64,000 nt of DNA from Clostridia bacterium. GTDB lineage: Bacteria; Bacillota_A; Clostridia; Oscillospirales; CAG-272. Each line of letters starts with the position of its first letter. The first letter of the stretch is position 1. The notes under the pieces are model-generated. The model saw only the letters and a program-made list of their open reading frames with translations, was not told where the DNA came from and made no database searches. The stretch covers positions 1 to 64,000 of the forward strand of contig JAFTRQ010000122.1 in the NCBI GenBank assembly GCA_017462125.1, given 5' to 3'. Below, one piece after another: positions 8,825 to 18,040 of this stretch. A program made the translations under genes and the position numbers.

Positions 8825-9964
8825 ATGAAATTTATACATCTTTCCGATCTTCATCTTGGAAAGCGCGTCAACGAGTTTTCAATGATCGAGGATCAAGCGT
8901 ATATCCTCAATCAAATATTGGAGATCATCGATAAGGAAGCTCCGGATGGCGTTCTGATAGCCGGTGACGTCTATGACAAATCCGTTCCATTGGCCGAGGC
9001 TGTCCGTTTGTTTGACGACTTTCTCTTCGCCCTGTCAACACGCTCACTAAAGGTCTTTATCGTCAGCGGCAATCATGATTCAGCCGAGCGACTCTCCTTT
9101 GCATCCCGCTTGATCCATAAAAACGGAATCTATATTTCTCCCGTTTATAACGGTGAGATCCTTCCCACAAGGATGGAGGATACCTTTGGAGCCGTTAACG
9201 TTTATATGTTGCCCTTCGTCAAGCCCTCCAACGTGCGCAGATATTTCGAGGAAGAAGAGATCGGTTCCTATACCGATGCAATTCGTGTCGCGATTCAAGG
9301 TATGAAGCTGAATCATAATGAACGAAACGTTTTGGTTGCTCATCAGTTTGTTACGGGAGCTTCGCGCTCAGACTCCGAGGAGATCTCCGTAGGAGGCACA
9401 GACAACGTTGATGCCTCTGTCTTCGCCGACTTTGATTACGTCGCTTTAGGACACCTTCACGGCCCTCAGAATTGCGGAACAGATAAGATCCGCTATTGCG
9501 GCACTCCTCTGAAGTATTCCTTTTCCGAAGCCAAGCATCATAAATCCGTTACCGTTATAGAGCTTGAGGAAAAAGGGAAGCTCTCGGTTCGCACCGTCGA
9601 TCTGATCCCCTTGAGAGACCTTGTGGAAATCAAGGGCAAATATAACGACCTGATGTTAAAAAGCTTTTATGAGCATAAAAGCTACGACACCGATTATGTC
9701 CACGTAACCTTGACCGACGAGGAGGATATTCCCGACGCTATCAGCAAGCTTCGCACGGTATATAAAAATTTGATGAAGCTTGATTATGATAATACTCGCA
9801 CCCAAAGCAGGCAGGACGTAGACGGAGCAACAGACGTGGAAGAAAAATCTCCGCATCAGCTGTTCGCCGAGCTTTTTGAATTGCAAAACAATCTTCCAAT
9901 GTCACAGGAGCAAGGTAAGCTTATCGATAAATTGATCGAACAAATATGGGAGGGCGATATATGA
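8825..9964 (+). CDS. sbcD: Exonuclease subunit SbcD
   Basis: The 379-residue protein has the Mre11/SbcD calcineurin-type phosphoesterase motifs in order: HLSDLHLGK, GDVYDKS, SGNHDSAER and LGHLHGPQ. These bind two metal ions (Mn2+ in the family). With SbcC it forms the SbcCD nuclease, which opens hairpins and resects or clips DNA ends, including palindromes and protein-blocked ends. The ATG at 8825 follows a GGAG site and gives the usual N-terminus MKFIHLSDLH. It overlaps sbcC by four bases (ATGA), a sign of coupled translation. It is interesting that the same window carries long perfect hairpins, which are SbcCD substrates when extruded. Confidence 0.96.
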   Translation: MKFIHLSDLHLGKRVNEFSMIEDQAYILNQILEIIDKEAPDGVLIAGDVYDKSVPLAEAVRLFDDFLFALSTRSLKVFIVSGNHDSAERLSFASRLIHKNGIYISPVYNGEILPTRMEDTFGAVNVYMLPFVKPSNVRRYFEEEEIGSYTDAIRVAIQGMKLNHNERNVLVAHQFVTGASRSDSEEISVGGTDNVDASVFADFDYVALGHLHGPQNCGTDKIRYCGTPLKYSFSEAKHHKSVTVIELEEKGKLSVRTVDLIPLRDLVEIKGKYNDLMLKSFYEHKSYDTDYVHVTLTDEEDIPDAISKLRTVYKNLMKLDYDNTRTQSRQDVDGATDVEEKSPHQLFAELFELQNNLPMSQEQGKLIDKLIEQIWEGDI

Positions 9965-12732
9965 GACCTTTAAAACTCACAATGTCCGCCTTTGGCCCTT
10001 ATGCGGGAAAAACGATTCTCGATATGTCAGCTTTGGGAGAGAGCGGCCTTTACCTCATCACAGGTGATACGGGAGCGGGAAAAACGACCCTGTTCGACGC
10101 GATCGTTTACGCGCTGTACGGAGAAGCAAGCGGAGAAAACCGTGAAGCCTCTATGCTCCGTTCCAAATATGCAGACCCCGATACCCCCACCGAGGTTGAG
10201 CTGATATTTACTTATTCCGACAAAACGTATACAGTCCGCAGGAATCCCGAATATGAGCGCCCCAAAGCCCGCGGAGAGGGAATTACCCGTCAGCTTGCGG
10301 GTGCCGAATTAATCTGTCCCGACGGTACCGTCATCAACAAACAGCGTGATGTAGATGCCGCAATCAAGCGTTTATTGGGAATCGACCGAAATCAGTTTTT
10401 GCAGATTGCAATGATCGCGCAAGGAGAGTTTCTCAAGCTTCTTTTGTCATCCACAGAGGAAAGAAAAAAGATATTCCGTCAGCTCTTCAAAACCGAACGC
10501 TATCAGCTGCTACAGGATAAGCTCAAGGCAGAGGAATCCGCCTTGAAGAATCTTTGCTCAACCGCACTCTTCAGTATGAAGCAGTACATCTGCGGTATCG
10601 TTTGCAAGGAAAACGACGAAATCGCTCCGCTTCTTCAAAAAGCCAAGCTCGGCGAGCTTGGCTTGGAAGAGGTCCTCGCGCTTGCAGAAGACCTGATCGC
10701 AAGATACGAAAAGGAATATGAGAACGTTTCTCTGCGTATCTCGGGTATTGAAGAGCAGCTTGCCACCGTCAACGCAAATCTCGGAAAAGCCGAGGAATAC
10801 GAAAAAGCAAAAGCAAGTCTCATCTCCGCCAATAGTGAGCTTGAAGAAAAAGAAAAGCTACTGTCAGAGGCAAATCTTGCGCTTGAAGCCGAAAGAGCTA
10901 AGCAGCCCGAAAAGGAACAAATCGAGCTCAATTTTGCACGGATATCCGCAGAGCTTCCGCAATATGACGAGCACGTAAGGCTGACCGATCAGTATGCAGC
11001 CTTGGACAAAGCACTCACAGAAAAGCGCGCTTTGAGGGAAAACGCATTACGCTGTGAAGCAGAGCTGCAGGATCAGATAGGTCGCTTAAAAGCCGAGAAC
11101 GAGTCGCTCGCGGATGCGGGTGCCGAAAAAGAACGGCTGATACGAGAGAGAGAGCAGTATGAAAACGAAAAAGAAAAGCTCTCACTTCTTTATAAGGAGA
11201 TCACCGAATACAGCAATTGCGTAAAAAAGCTGGAGCAGTACCAAGAAGAATATCGGAAATGCACCTTGAAGGCAGAGGCGGATAATCATAGATACGTATG
11301 CTCGAATAAGGCATTTCTCGATGAGCAGGCGGGAATTCTTGCGGATAGCTTAAGGGATGGCCAACCCTGTCCCGTTTGCGGCGCCACAGCACATCCGAAT
11401 CCTGCTCAAAAATCAAACGGAGCACCCTCTAAGGAGGAGCTTGAACTCCTAAAAGAAGCCTGTGATATGGCTAACGAAGCAATGCGGCAGGCAAGTGAAC
11501 GCTGCTCGGTTATGCGTGACAGAGTCAAAACCCTGCAAGCGAGCGCTGAAACCAAGATTTCCGAGCAGTTCGGCAACGTCAGCATAGACGGCGCGGGAGA
11601 TCTGATCGTTAACGAGGGGAAAAAGCTCCATTCCGACATCACCGATATCAACAAGCGCTTGCTTGAATCAGAGAAGAAATTGGCGAGAAAAGCCCAGGTC
11701 GATGCTGCTCTTCCCGAAAGCGAGAAGAAATTGGAAGCCGTTCAAGCCGAGCTCAGCGCGCTTTCCTCTGATATTGCAGGCAACGCCTCGAAGTCCGATG
11801 AGATCAAATCGCAAATTGACAAATTGGCATCCAAGCTCGCCTTTACTGACAAAAACGCGGCAGAGAAGGAGCTGTTGAAGCTTCAAAACGCGAAAGAAGC
11901 GTACGCGGCTTCCCTGAAAGCCGCCGAAAGCAAGTATACCCGAATCAATACCGCCGTCATCGCATTGAAGGCCTCCATCATCCAATTGGAGAAGCAGCTT
12001 GAAAACGAGTGCAACGTGAACAGGGAAAAGGAGCTTGAACAAAAGCGACTGTTACTCTCGGAAAAAAGCTTACTGATGAAAACGGCTGATTCGCTTTCTA
12101 CGATGAACGCGGTAAATACGTCCGCTCTTGCCGATATTAAGCGTACCTCCCGCGATCTTTTGGTGTATGAAAAGCAATATGCAAGCGTTAAGGCTCTTGC
12201 AGATACCGCCGTCGGTAACGTAAAGGGCAAGGAAAAGGTCATGCTTGAGACCTATATACAGATGAATTATTTCGACCGCATCATACGCCGCGCCAACACC
12301 AGACTTTTGGTGATGTCCGGAGGACAATACGAACTCAAGCGCCGCAAAAATATCGGAGACAATCGCAGTCAAAGCGGGCTTGATCTTAACGTCATCGACC
12401 ATTACAATGGCACGGAACGAGCGGTTCAAACGCTTTCGGGAGGTGAGTCCTTCAAGGCTTCACTCTCCTTGGCGCTCGGTCTGTCCGATGAGATCCAATC
12501 GTCGGCAGGAGGCATCCGCCTTGACAGTATGTTCGTAGACGAGGGCTTTGGGTCGCTTGACAGCGAATCTTTGGAGCAGGCAATGAAAGCCCTGAACGGT
12601 CTCACCGAGGGCAAAAAGCTTGTCGGAATCATTTCGCACGTAGATACACTCAAGGAACGTATCGACAAGCAATTGCTTGTCAAAAAAGAGAAAAGCGGCG
12701 GCAGCATATGCAAAATCATTATCAACGAATAA
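9961..12732 (+). CDS. sbcC: Exonuclease subunit SbcC (Rad50-like ATPase)
   Basis: The 923-residue SMC-like ATPase has the Walker A motif GDTGAGKTT (residues 35-43), long coiled coils on both sides of a zinc hook (CPVCGA, Cys470 and Cys473, close to the middle), the LSGGESF signature and a Walker B in MFVDEGFGSLD. It partners SbcD, using ATP to control access to the nuclease sites. The length is within the family's range (about 850-1050). The ATG at 9961 overlaps the sbcD stop and follows GGGAGGG. No damage to any motif is seen. Confidence 0.96.
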   Translation: MRPLKLTMSAFGPYAGKTILDMSALGESGLYLITGDTGAGKTTLFDAIVYALYGEASGENREASMLRSKYADPDTPTEVELIFTYSDKTYTVRRNPEYERPKARGEGITRQLAGAELICPDGTVINKQRDVDAAIKRLLGIDRNQFLQIAMIAQGEFLKLLLSSTEERKKIFRQLFKTERYQLLQDKLKAEESALKNLCSTALFSMKQYICGIVCKENDEIAPLLQKAKLGELGLEEVLALAEDLIARYEKEYENVSLRISGIEEQLATVNANLGKAEEYEKAKASLISANSELEEKEKLLSEANLALEAERAKQPEKEQIELNFARISAELPQYDEHVRLTDQYAALDKALTEKRALRENALRCEAELQDQIGRLKAENESLADAGAEKERLIREREQYENEKEKLSLLYKEITEYSNCVKKLEQYQEEYRKCTLKAEADNHRYVCSNKAFLDEQAGILADSLRDGQPCPVCGATAHPNPAQKSNGAPSKEELELLKEACDMANEAMRQASERCSVMRDRVKTLQASAETKISEQFGNVSIDGAGDLIVNEGKKLHSDITDINKRLLESEKKLARKAQVDAALPESEKKLEAVQAELSALSSDIAGNASKSDEIKSQIDKLASKLAFTDKNAAEKELLKLQNAKEAYAASLKAAESKYTRINTAVIALKASIIQLEKQLENECNVNREKELEQKRLLLSEKSLLMKTADSLSTMNAVNTSALADIKRTSRDLLVYEKQYASVKALADTAVGNVKGKEKVMLETYIQMNYFDRIIRRANTRLLVMSGGQYELKRRKNIGDNRSQSGLDLNVIDHYNGTERAVQTLSGGESFKASLSLALGLSDEIQSSAGGIRLDSMFVDEGFGSLDSESLEQAMKALNGLTEGKKLVGIISHVDTLKERIDKQLLVKKEKSGGSICKIIINE

Positions 12733-12745
12733 AAGAGGTATAAAA

Positions 12746-13456
12746 ATGAACATTTCCACAGTATTATTTGATCTGGACGGTACGCTTCTTCCAATGGAGC
12801 AGGATACCTTCATCAAGGCATATTTCGGAGGTCTCGCACGCAAGCTGATCCCTCACGGATACGAGAAGGATACTCTGTTTGGCGCGATTTGGGCAGGAAC
12901 ACAGGCTATGGTCAAAAACACAGGCGAAAAAAAGAACGAGGATATCTTTTGGGACACCTTTTCGGGTATTCTCGGCGAACAAACAAGAGAGGATATTGCA
13001 CTTTTTGACGAATTCTATGCCAACGATTTCCGTCACGTTCAAAGCTCCTGCGGATATACCCCCAAGGCTGCCGAGGTTATTCGTCTGCTAAAGGAGAAGG
13101 GATACCGAGTCGCTCTTGCCACCAACCCGCTGTTTCCCGCCACCGCCACCGAGCAGCGTATCACGTGGGCAGGTCTCAGCCCAAACGATTTCGAGCTTTA
13201 CACCACGTACGAAAACTCGAATTATTGTAAGCCCAACCCCGACTACTACAGAGACGTGATGAAGAAGCTTGGTGTATCACCCGAGGAATGTCTTATGGTC
13301 GGAAACGACGTGGGTGAGGATATGATCGCCGAAACGCTTGGTGCTAAGGTCTTTCTCTTGACAGATCACATCATAAACAAAGAAAATAAGGATATTTCCG
13401 TATATCCCAACGGAAGCTTTGACGCTCTGTTACATTATATCAATACCAATCTGTAA
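12746..13456 (+). CDS. HAD-superfamily hydrolase (phosphatase)
   Basis: The 236-residue protein has HAD motif I FDLDGTLLP near the N-terminus, a helical cap, a motif II-type ATNPLFP, a lysine in CKPNPDYY, and motif IV in GNDVGEDM. This fits a small-molecule phosphatase of subfamily IA. The ATG at 12746 is preceded by AGAGG. It starts 13 bases after sbcC and so may share its transcript, though a role in DNA repair is not implied. It ends at a bidirectional terminator. Substrate unknown. Confidence 0.85.
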   Translation: MNISTVLFDLDGTLLPMEQDTFIKAYFGGLARKLIPHGYEKDTLFGAIWAGTQAMVKNTGEKKNEDIFWDTFSGILGEQTREDIALFDEFYANDFRHVQSSCGYTPKAAEVIRLLKEKGYRVALATNPLFPATATEQRITWAGLSPNDFELYTTYENSNYCKPNPDYYRDVMKKLGVSPEECLMVGNDVGEDMIAETLGAKVFLLTDHIINKENKDISVYPNGSFDALLHYINTNL

Positions 13457-13457
13457 C

Positions 13458-13501
13458 AAAAAAGCAGTCGATCAGTTTTATCACTGATCGACTGCTTTTT
13501 T
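13458..13501. terminator. Bidirectional terminator between HAD gene and nadE
   Basis: A 19-bp stem flanked by A6 and T6 (core GCAGTCGATCAGT with ACTGATCGACTGC) has a 6-base loop. It serves the converging genes on both sides. Confidence 0.93.
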
Positions 13502-13504
13502 ACC

Positions 13505-15448
13505 TTAAAACTCTGCTTTCAGCTCTTCAAGCTCTCTCATCCAAACGGCATTCGTTGCATCTGAAGGCATCATAAAATCCTTTCCGACTAAAGATACCGT
13601 ACCGATCTTGGGCGCGTCGGGAAGACAGGAACGCTTAAACTGCTGTGAGAAGAACCGTTTTGTAAAGACCTCAAGCCATTTGATAAGCGTTGGATCGTCA
13701 TAATTTTCACCGAATGCAAGCCTTGCAAGTCTGAAAAGCTTTCGGGGACCGCATCCATACCGTACAAAATGGAAAATATAGAAATCGTGCAGCTCATAAG
13801 GGCCAACAAGATCCTCGGTTTTTTGGGCGATTTCTCCGTTTTCCTTTGCGGGAAGCAGCTCGGGGGAAACCGGTGTATCGAGTATGTCATAGAGCGCGTC
13901 AGCAAGCTCGTCCTCACCCTTATGCTTTTCAATGTCGGCATAATATCTCACAACGTATCTGATCAGCGTCTTGGGGATCGACGCATTGACCCCGTACATC
14001 GACATATGGTCACCGTTGTAGGTAGCCCATCCCAGCGCAAGCTCGGAAAGATCTCCCGTACCAACCACAATACCGCCCTCGGCATTTGCAATATCCATCA
14101 ATACCTGCGTGCGCTCTCTCGCTTGCGCATTTTCATATACAACGTTGTGATTTTCCATCTCATGTCCGATATCCTTGAAATGCTGCTTGACAGCATCGAA
14201 AATATCAACCTGACGGAAATCGACTCCAAGCCTTTCACAAAGCACGGTTGCATTGTTTTTCGTTCTTGACGTCGTACCGAAGCAGGGCATCGTAACCGCA
14301 ATGATATCGTTGCGATCTCTGTGCAGATAATCCATCGCGCGCACCATTACCAAAAGCGCGAGGCAAGAATCAAGCCCTCCGGAAATGCCTACTACAAGCT
14401 TTTTCGAGTAGGAGGCAAGAACACGCTGTGCCAAGCCCTGCGCTTGGATCGTCAGGATCCTCTCGCATCTGCGGGACAGCTCCTCTTTATCGGCAGGAAC
14501 AAAGGGATGGGGATCGATAGGGCGTGTGATCTCGGTTTCATCCATCTCAAGATCAAATTCAATCTCGGAAAATTCCATTCCTCTCGTGTCCTTGCTAAAG
14601 GTATTGTCACCTCTGCGCGCCCGCACAAGTCTTTGCAGATCGAGCTCACTGACAAGAAGCTCACCCGCCTCAAAGTCAAAGGGAAGTCTTTCCGCAAGCA
14701 GCGTGCCGCCCTCCGCAATCATACAATGACCTGAGAAGACCGTGCTTGCCGTAGATTCTCCAAGCCCCGAGCTTGCATATATATAACCCGCATACGTGCG
14801 TGCCGATTGTATTTTTACAAGATTGCGACGGTATTCCTCCTTACCGATCACTTCGCTTGAGGCAGAAGGATTGGCAATTACCGTCGCTCCCGCCGCAGAC
14901 AAAACGTTGGAGGGCGGATCGGCAACCCAAAGGTCCTCACAAATCTCCACACCAAGCCTCAAGGAAGGCATCTGCCTGCAAACAAACATCTGCTTGGTTC
15001 CAAGCATCACTACACTGTCATCAAATACGTAAGCAAAATTATCGCTTGTGGCGGGAGTAAAGCCTCTCAACTCAAGGTATTCGTCATGATTGGGCAGGTT
15101 TTTCTTAGGCACGATACCAAGAAGCTGACCTCCCGACACGATCGCCGCGCAATTGTAAATCTTATCGCTGTAAGCAATCGGAAGTCCAATTACGGATATC
15201 ATATCGTACATCGCAGTAGAGTATATATAATCTCTTAATCCGGCAAGCGCGCCGTCAAGCAGGGAGTCCGTGTTGAACAGATCTCCGCATGAATATCCTG
15301 TCAATGCAAGCTCGGGAAAAACCAAAACCTTTACTCCCAATTCGCTTGCGCGGCATGCAAGATCAATACATGCATTGGCATTGAATACCGTATCGGCAAC
15401 CTTTAAGGTCGGCGTTGCCGACGCAACCTTTATATATCCGTCTTTCAT
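13505..15448 (-). CDS. nadE: Glutamine-dependent NAD+ synthetase
   Basis: The 647-residue protein fuses an N-terminal nitrilase-type glutaminase to an ATP-pyrophosphatase synthetase. The glutaminase triad is visible as Glu46 (FPELALTG), Lys115 (PKKNLPN) and Cys170 (GVEICEDLW). The synthetase part has the P-loop GISGGLDS and the NAD-synthase signatures GTGDLSELALGW and GVNASIPKT. It makes NAD+ from deamido-NAD+, ATP and glutamine, in the cytoplasm. The ATG at 15448 follows AAAGGA by 9 bases; a TTG two codons earlier is too close to the site. It is transcribed alone between a promoter and a terminator. Confidence 0.96.
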   Translation of the reverse strand: MKDGYIKVASATPTLKVADTVFNANACIDLACRASELGVKVLVFPELALTGYSCGDLFNTDSLLDGALAGLRDYIYSTAMYDMISVIGLPIAYSDKIYNCAAIVSGGQLLGIVPKKNLPNHDEYLELRGFTPATSDNFAYVFDDSVVMLGTKQMFVCRQMPSLRLGVEICEDLWVADPPSNVLSAAGATVIANPSASSEVIGKEEYRRNLVKIQSARTYAGYIYASSGLGESTASTVFSGHCMIAEGGTLLAERLPFDFEAGELLVSELDLQRLVRARRGDNTFSKDTRGMEFSEIEFDLEMDETEITRPIDPHPFVPADKEELSRRCERILTIQAQGLAQRVLASYSKKLVVGISGGLDSCLALLVMVRAMDYLHRDRNDIIAVTMPCFGTTSRTKNNATVLCERLGVDFRQVDIFDAVKQHFKDIGHEMENHNVVYENAQARERTQVLMDIANAEGGIVVGTGDLSELALGWATYNGDHMSMYGVNASIPKTLIRYVVRYYADIEKHKGEDELADALYDILDTPVSPELLPAKENGEIAQKTEDLVGPYELHDFYIFHFVRYGCGPRKLFRLARLAFGENYDDPTLIKWLEVFTKRFFSQQFKRSCLPDAPKIGTVSLVGKDFMMPSDATNAVWMRELEELKAEF

Positions 15449-15485
15449 AAGCAACCATCCTTTCCAAAAGGGAAGTATATTATAT

Positions 15486-15514
15486 ATGATACCACAAATT
15501 GCAAAAAATTACAA
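15486..15514 (-). promoter_or_regulatory. Promoter for nadE
   Basis: Read on the minus strand, TTGTAA (15509-15514) and TATCAT (15486-15491) are spaced by 17 bases, about 40 bases before the start codon. Confidence 0.65.
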
Positions 15515-15576
15515 GGGCTTCGTATAATTTTTATCCGATTGCACGTTATAATAAATCTCATAGCCTGTATCAACGC

Positions 15577-15617
15577 AAAAAAGAAGCCTCCGACGCTCAC
15601 ACAACGCCGGGGGCTTC
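15577..15617 (-). terminator. Terminator after the acyl-CoA ligase gene
   Basis: On the minus strand a GC-rich stem (GAAGCCCCCGGCG with CGTCGGAGGCTTC, two G-T pairs) is followed by TTTTTTG. Confidence 0.88.
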
Positions 15618-15624
15618 GAAATCA

Positions 15625-17349
15625 TTACTTAACAAGCTGTCTTTTGATCTTCTTTGTGGTGGTCTTCTCAAACTCAGTCTTTCTGAGCTCAACAGCCTTG
15701 ATCTGCTTGTACGTAGGCAGCTTTTTATTGGTCGCGTTGACCGCCTTGCGGATCGATTCCTTCACGGTCTCCTCGTCTGCATCCTTGGGGAACTTTGTGA
15801 AATCAGGATAGACAACCGCTGTCAGTACGATCTCATCACTGTCGGGGTTCTTTCTTCCGATTACGCAGCATTCACTAATGGTATCGATGGTATCAAGATA
15901 CTCCTCGATCTCCTCAGGGAACACGTTTTTACCGTTTTCAAGCACGATCACAAACTTGATACGTCCGGTAATATAGATGTATCCATCGCTGTCCATATAA
16001 CCAACGTCGCCTGTTCTGAACCAACCGTCGTTTGTAAATACTTCAGCGTTCGCCTCGGGATTATTGTAATATCCGATCATTACGTTATCACCCTTGACCT
16101 GTACCTCACCCATAGGATATCCCTCGGGAGTCTCCTCACCGTTTGGATCGATACGAACACGGCAACAGGGCACGTTAGGACCGATCGCGCCAAGCTTTCT
16201 TGCATAATAAGGCGTAACCGAAACCAAGGGAGAGCACTCGGTAATACCAAAGCCCTCGAATACCGAAATACCGAAATCTTCAAACGCAACGATAAGCTCG
16301 GGATTCAGCTTTGCACCGCCACAGATGATATGATCAAGTCTGCCGCCAAATGCCTCAAGCACAGACTTGAACAGGGTCTTTCTTATGTCAATGCCAACCT
16401 TCAGCATACCTCTGGAGGCCTTGATCGCCGCCTTCAGCACCTTAGCCTTACCCGTTTTTTCAGCCTCGGACCAAATTCTCTTATACATCGTATTCAAGAA
16501 CATCGGTACAAGAACAAGACCTGTGGGCTTGAAAAGCTGGAAGTTCTTCATAACGTGGCGGAGAGAATCGTTAATACAGGTCTCAATACCGTATGCAAGC
16601 TCCGCCAACAGACACATCAGCTCATAGGTGTGGTGAACGGGAAGAACAGATACCAAAACGTCATCAGACGTAAAGCAAACGGTTTCGATTGCCGAGCTTA
16701 CTGCCGCAAAAATGTTTTTCTGCGAGAGCATAACGCACTTACTTGTTCCCGTTGTACCGGACGTAAACAACATTTCACACATTGCGTCGCGATTCTTTAC
16801 CATACCCACGGTATATCCGGCATCAAGATTCTCCTGACCGATCGTAAGAAAATCGGCAAAGGGAAGAACCTTTTCAGAGAAAGAGGAATCATAGTCAGAG
16901 CTGATGGGGATGAAGCGCTTCAGCGTAGGATGAGAATTGATGGTGGTAACAAACTTTTCGTTAAAGGACTTGGAATATACGATCGCGTCAGCCTCTACCA
17001 TCTCAAGGAACTTCTCGATCTGCGAAAGCTCCAGCTCCTTGTCCATAGGAATGATGACGGTTCCGGATGCAAGCGCACCTACGTAGGTGCAGAGCCATTG
17101 AGGAGAGGTATCTCCGATTACCGCCACGCGTTTTCCGACAAGCTCCAATTTATCAAAAGCAGCCGCAACCTGATGAATCGTACGGTATACCTCTGCATAC
17201 GTCATCTCCTTAAGCGCGCCCTGCTCAAAATACTTGTAGCAGACCTTGTCGCCATGTGACTTGATAAGATCCAACAAATCGTTGACGTCCCAGACGTGGG
17301 GAAGATTTCTGATCATTCTTTTTCTGTTCGGAACCTTAGTTGTACTCAT
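15625..17349 (-). CDS. AMP-binding long-chain acyl-CoA ligase-like enzyme
   Basis: The 574-residue protein is an adenylate-forming enzyme: P-loop-like TSGTTGTSKCVMLS, the GFGITECSP core motif, TGDVGYMDSDGYIYITGR hinge region, and the C-terminal GKNVFPEEIE. It activates a carboxylate, most likely a fatty acid, to an acyl-AMP and then to a CoA or carrier thioester. The very C-terminal catalytic Lys region reads TTTKKIKRQ. It lies 21 bases after a MarR-type regulator and follows AGAAAGGA, so the two form an operon, and MarR control by a fatty-acid-like ligand is a fair inference. No carrier protein or thioesterase is nearby. Confidence 0.88.
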   Translation of the reverse strand: MSTTKVPNRKRMIRNLPHVWDVNDLLDLIKSHGDKVCYKYFEQGALKEMTYAEVYRTIHQVAAAFDKLELVGKRVAVIGDTSPQWLCTYVGALASGTVIIPMDKELELSQIEKFLEMVEADAIVYSKSFNEKFVTTINSHPTLKRFIPISSDYDSSFSEKVLPFADFLTIGQENLDAGYTVGMVKNRDAMCEMLFTSGTTGTSKCVMLSQKNIFAAVSSAIETVCFTSDDVLVSVLPVHHTYELMCLLAELAYGIETCINDSLRHVMKNFQLFKPTGLVLVPMFLNTMYKRIWSEAEKTGKAKVLKAAIKASRGMLKVGIDIRKTLFKSVLEAFGGRLDHIICGGAKLNPELIVAFEDFGISVFEGFGITECSPLVSVTPYYARKLGAIGPNVPCCRVRIDPNGEETPEGYPMGEVQVKGDNVMIGYYNNPEANAEVFTNDGWFRTGDVGYMDSDGYIYITGRIKFVIVLENGKNVFPEEIEEYLDTIDTISECCVIGRKNPDSDEIVLTAVVYPDFTKFPKDADEETVKESIRKAVNATNKKLPTYKQIKAVELRKTEFEKTTTKKIKRQLVK

Positions 17350-17370
17350 ATTTCATTTCCTTTCTGTAAA

Positions 17371-17814
17371 TCAAGACTCTGTCGTTTTATTGTTAACAGC
17401 TTCACTGATAGCAAGCATCACGCGCATAAAGCATTTCATCTCATATTCGCTGATCTTGTCACTGATCTCACTAAAGTATTTTTCGATTAGCGCCTTGGTC
17501 TCTCTGATGACTTCTTTTCCTTTTTCGGTAAGGATATATTTATTTCTGTATTTTCTTCCGTCGTTGAATTTTTGATTGGTCTGAATAAAGCCGCCCTTCA
17601 TCAGATCGGCAGTCGTACGGGAAACAAAAGCCTTGTCGACTCCGCAATCCTTAGACAGCTCCGTAGGAGTCAGGCCCTCCGAAGACAGATCGATGTGCAT
17701 CATACAGTTGAAATGAGCCGAACGAATGCCAAACTCCGATATTTTGATGCTTTTGATCTTGTCGACGCATTTCATTACGTTTTCAAGCGAAAGAAGAAGA
17801 GAGTACTTGTCCAT
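17371..17814 (-). CDS. MarR-family transcriptional regulator
   Basis: The 147-residue protein has the winged-helix layout of MarR: GLTPTELSKDCGVDKAFVSR as the helix-turn-helix (about residues 55-75), and the wing KFNDGRKYRNKYILTEKG. It begins at an ATG preceded by CGGAGGC. It is the first gene of a two-gene unit with the acyl-CoA ligase and has its own strong promoter, so it probably regulates the pair. The ligand is not visible; a fatty acid or acyl-CoA is inferred from the neighbour only. Confidence 0.9.
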   Translation of the reverse strand: MDKYSLLLSLENVMKCVDKIKSIKISEFGIRSAHFNCMMHIDLSSEGLTPTELSKDCGVDKAFVSRTTADLMKGGFIQTNQKFNDGRKYRNKYILTEKGKEVIRETKALIEKYFSEISDKISEYEMKCFMRVMLAISEAVNNKTTES

Positions 17815-17870
17815 ATCTTTGCCTCCGTTCTATCACAAGGGTGATTATTAGCAAACAAGCATACAATTAT

Positions 17871-17899
17871 AGTATATAATAATTTGAAGATTTTGTCAA
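17871..17899 (-). promoter_or_regulatory. Promoter for the MarR/acyl-CoA ligase operon
   Basis: Read on the minus strand, perfect TTGACA (17894-17899) and TATACT (17871-17876) are 17 bases apart, about 57 bases before the MarR start. Confidence 0.82.
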
Positions 17900-17961
17900 C
17901 AAAACAACATCTCTTTAACACTTTATTTACAATATAATATTTATAAAAATTGTCGAAATCC

Positions 17962-17990
17962 TTGACAAACCGAAATAAATATGTTATATT
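17962..17990 (+). promoter_or_regulatory. Promoter for the GH109-like gene
   Basis: Perfect TTGACA (17962-17967) and TATATT (17985-17990) are spaced by 17 bases. The start codon is 51 bases downstream. Confidence 0.82.
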
Positions 17991-18040
17991 TTAATTTCAA
18001 GTAAGAAATTTTTTCAGTTTGACGAAAGGCGGACAGCGCT

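Noticed and set aside
15499..17259. 586-codon open frame on the plus strand opposite the acyl-CoA ligase gene
   Set aside because: The minus-strand product has all adenylation motifs; the plus-strand frame runs through its terminator and matches nothing.
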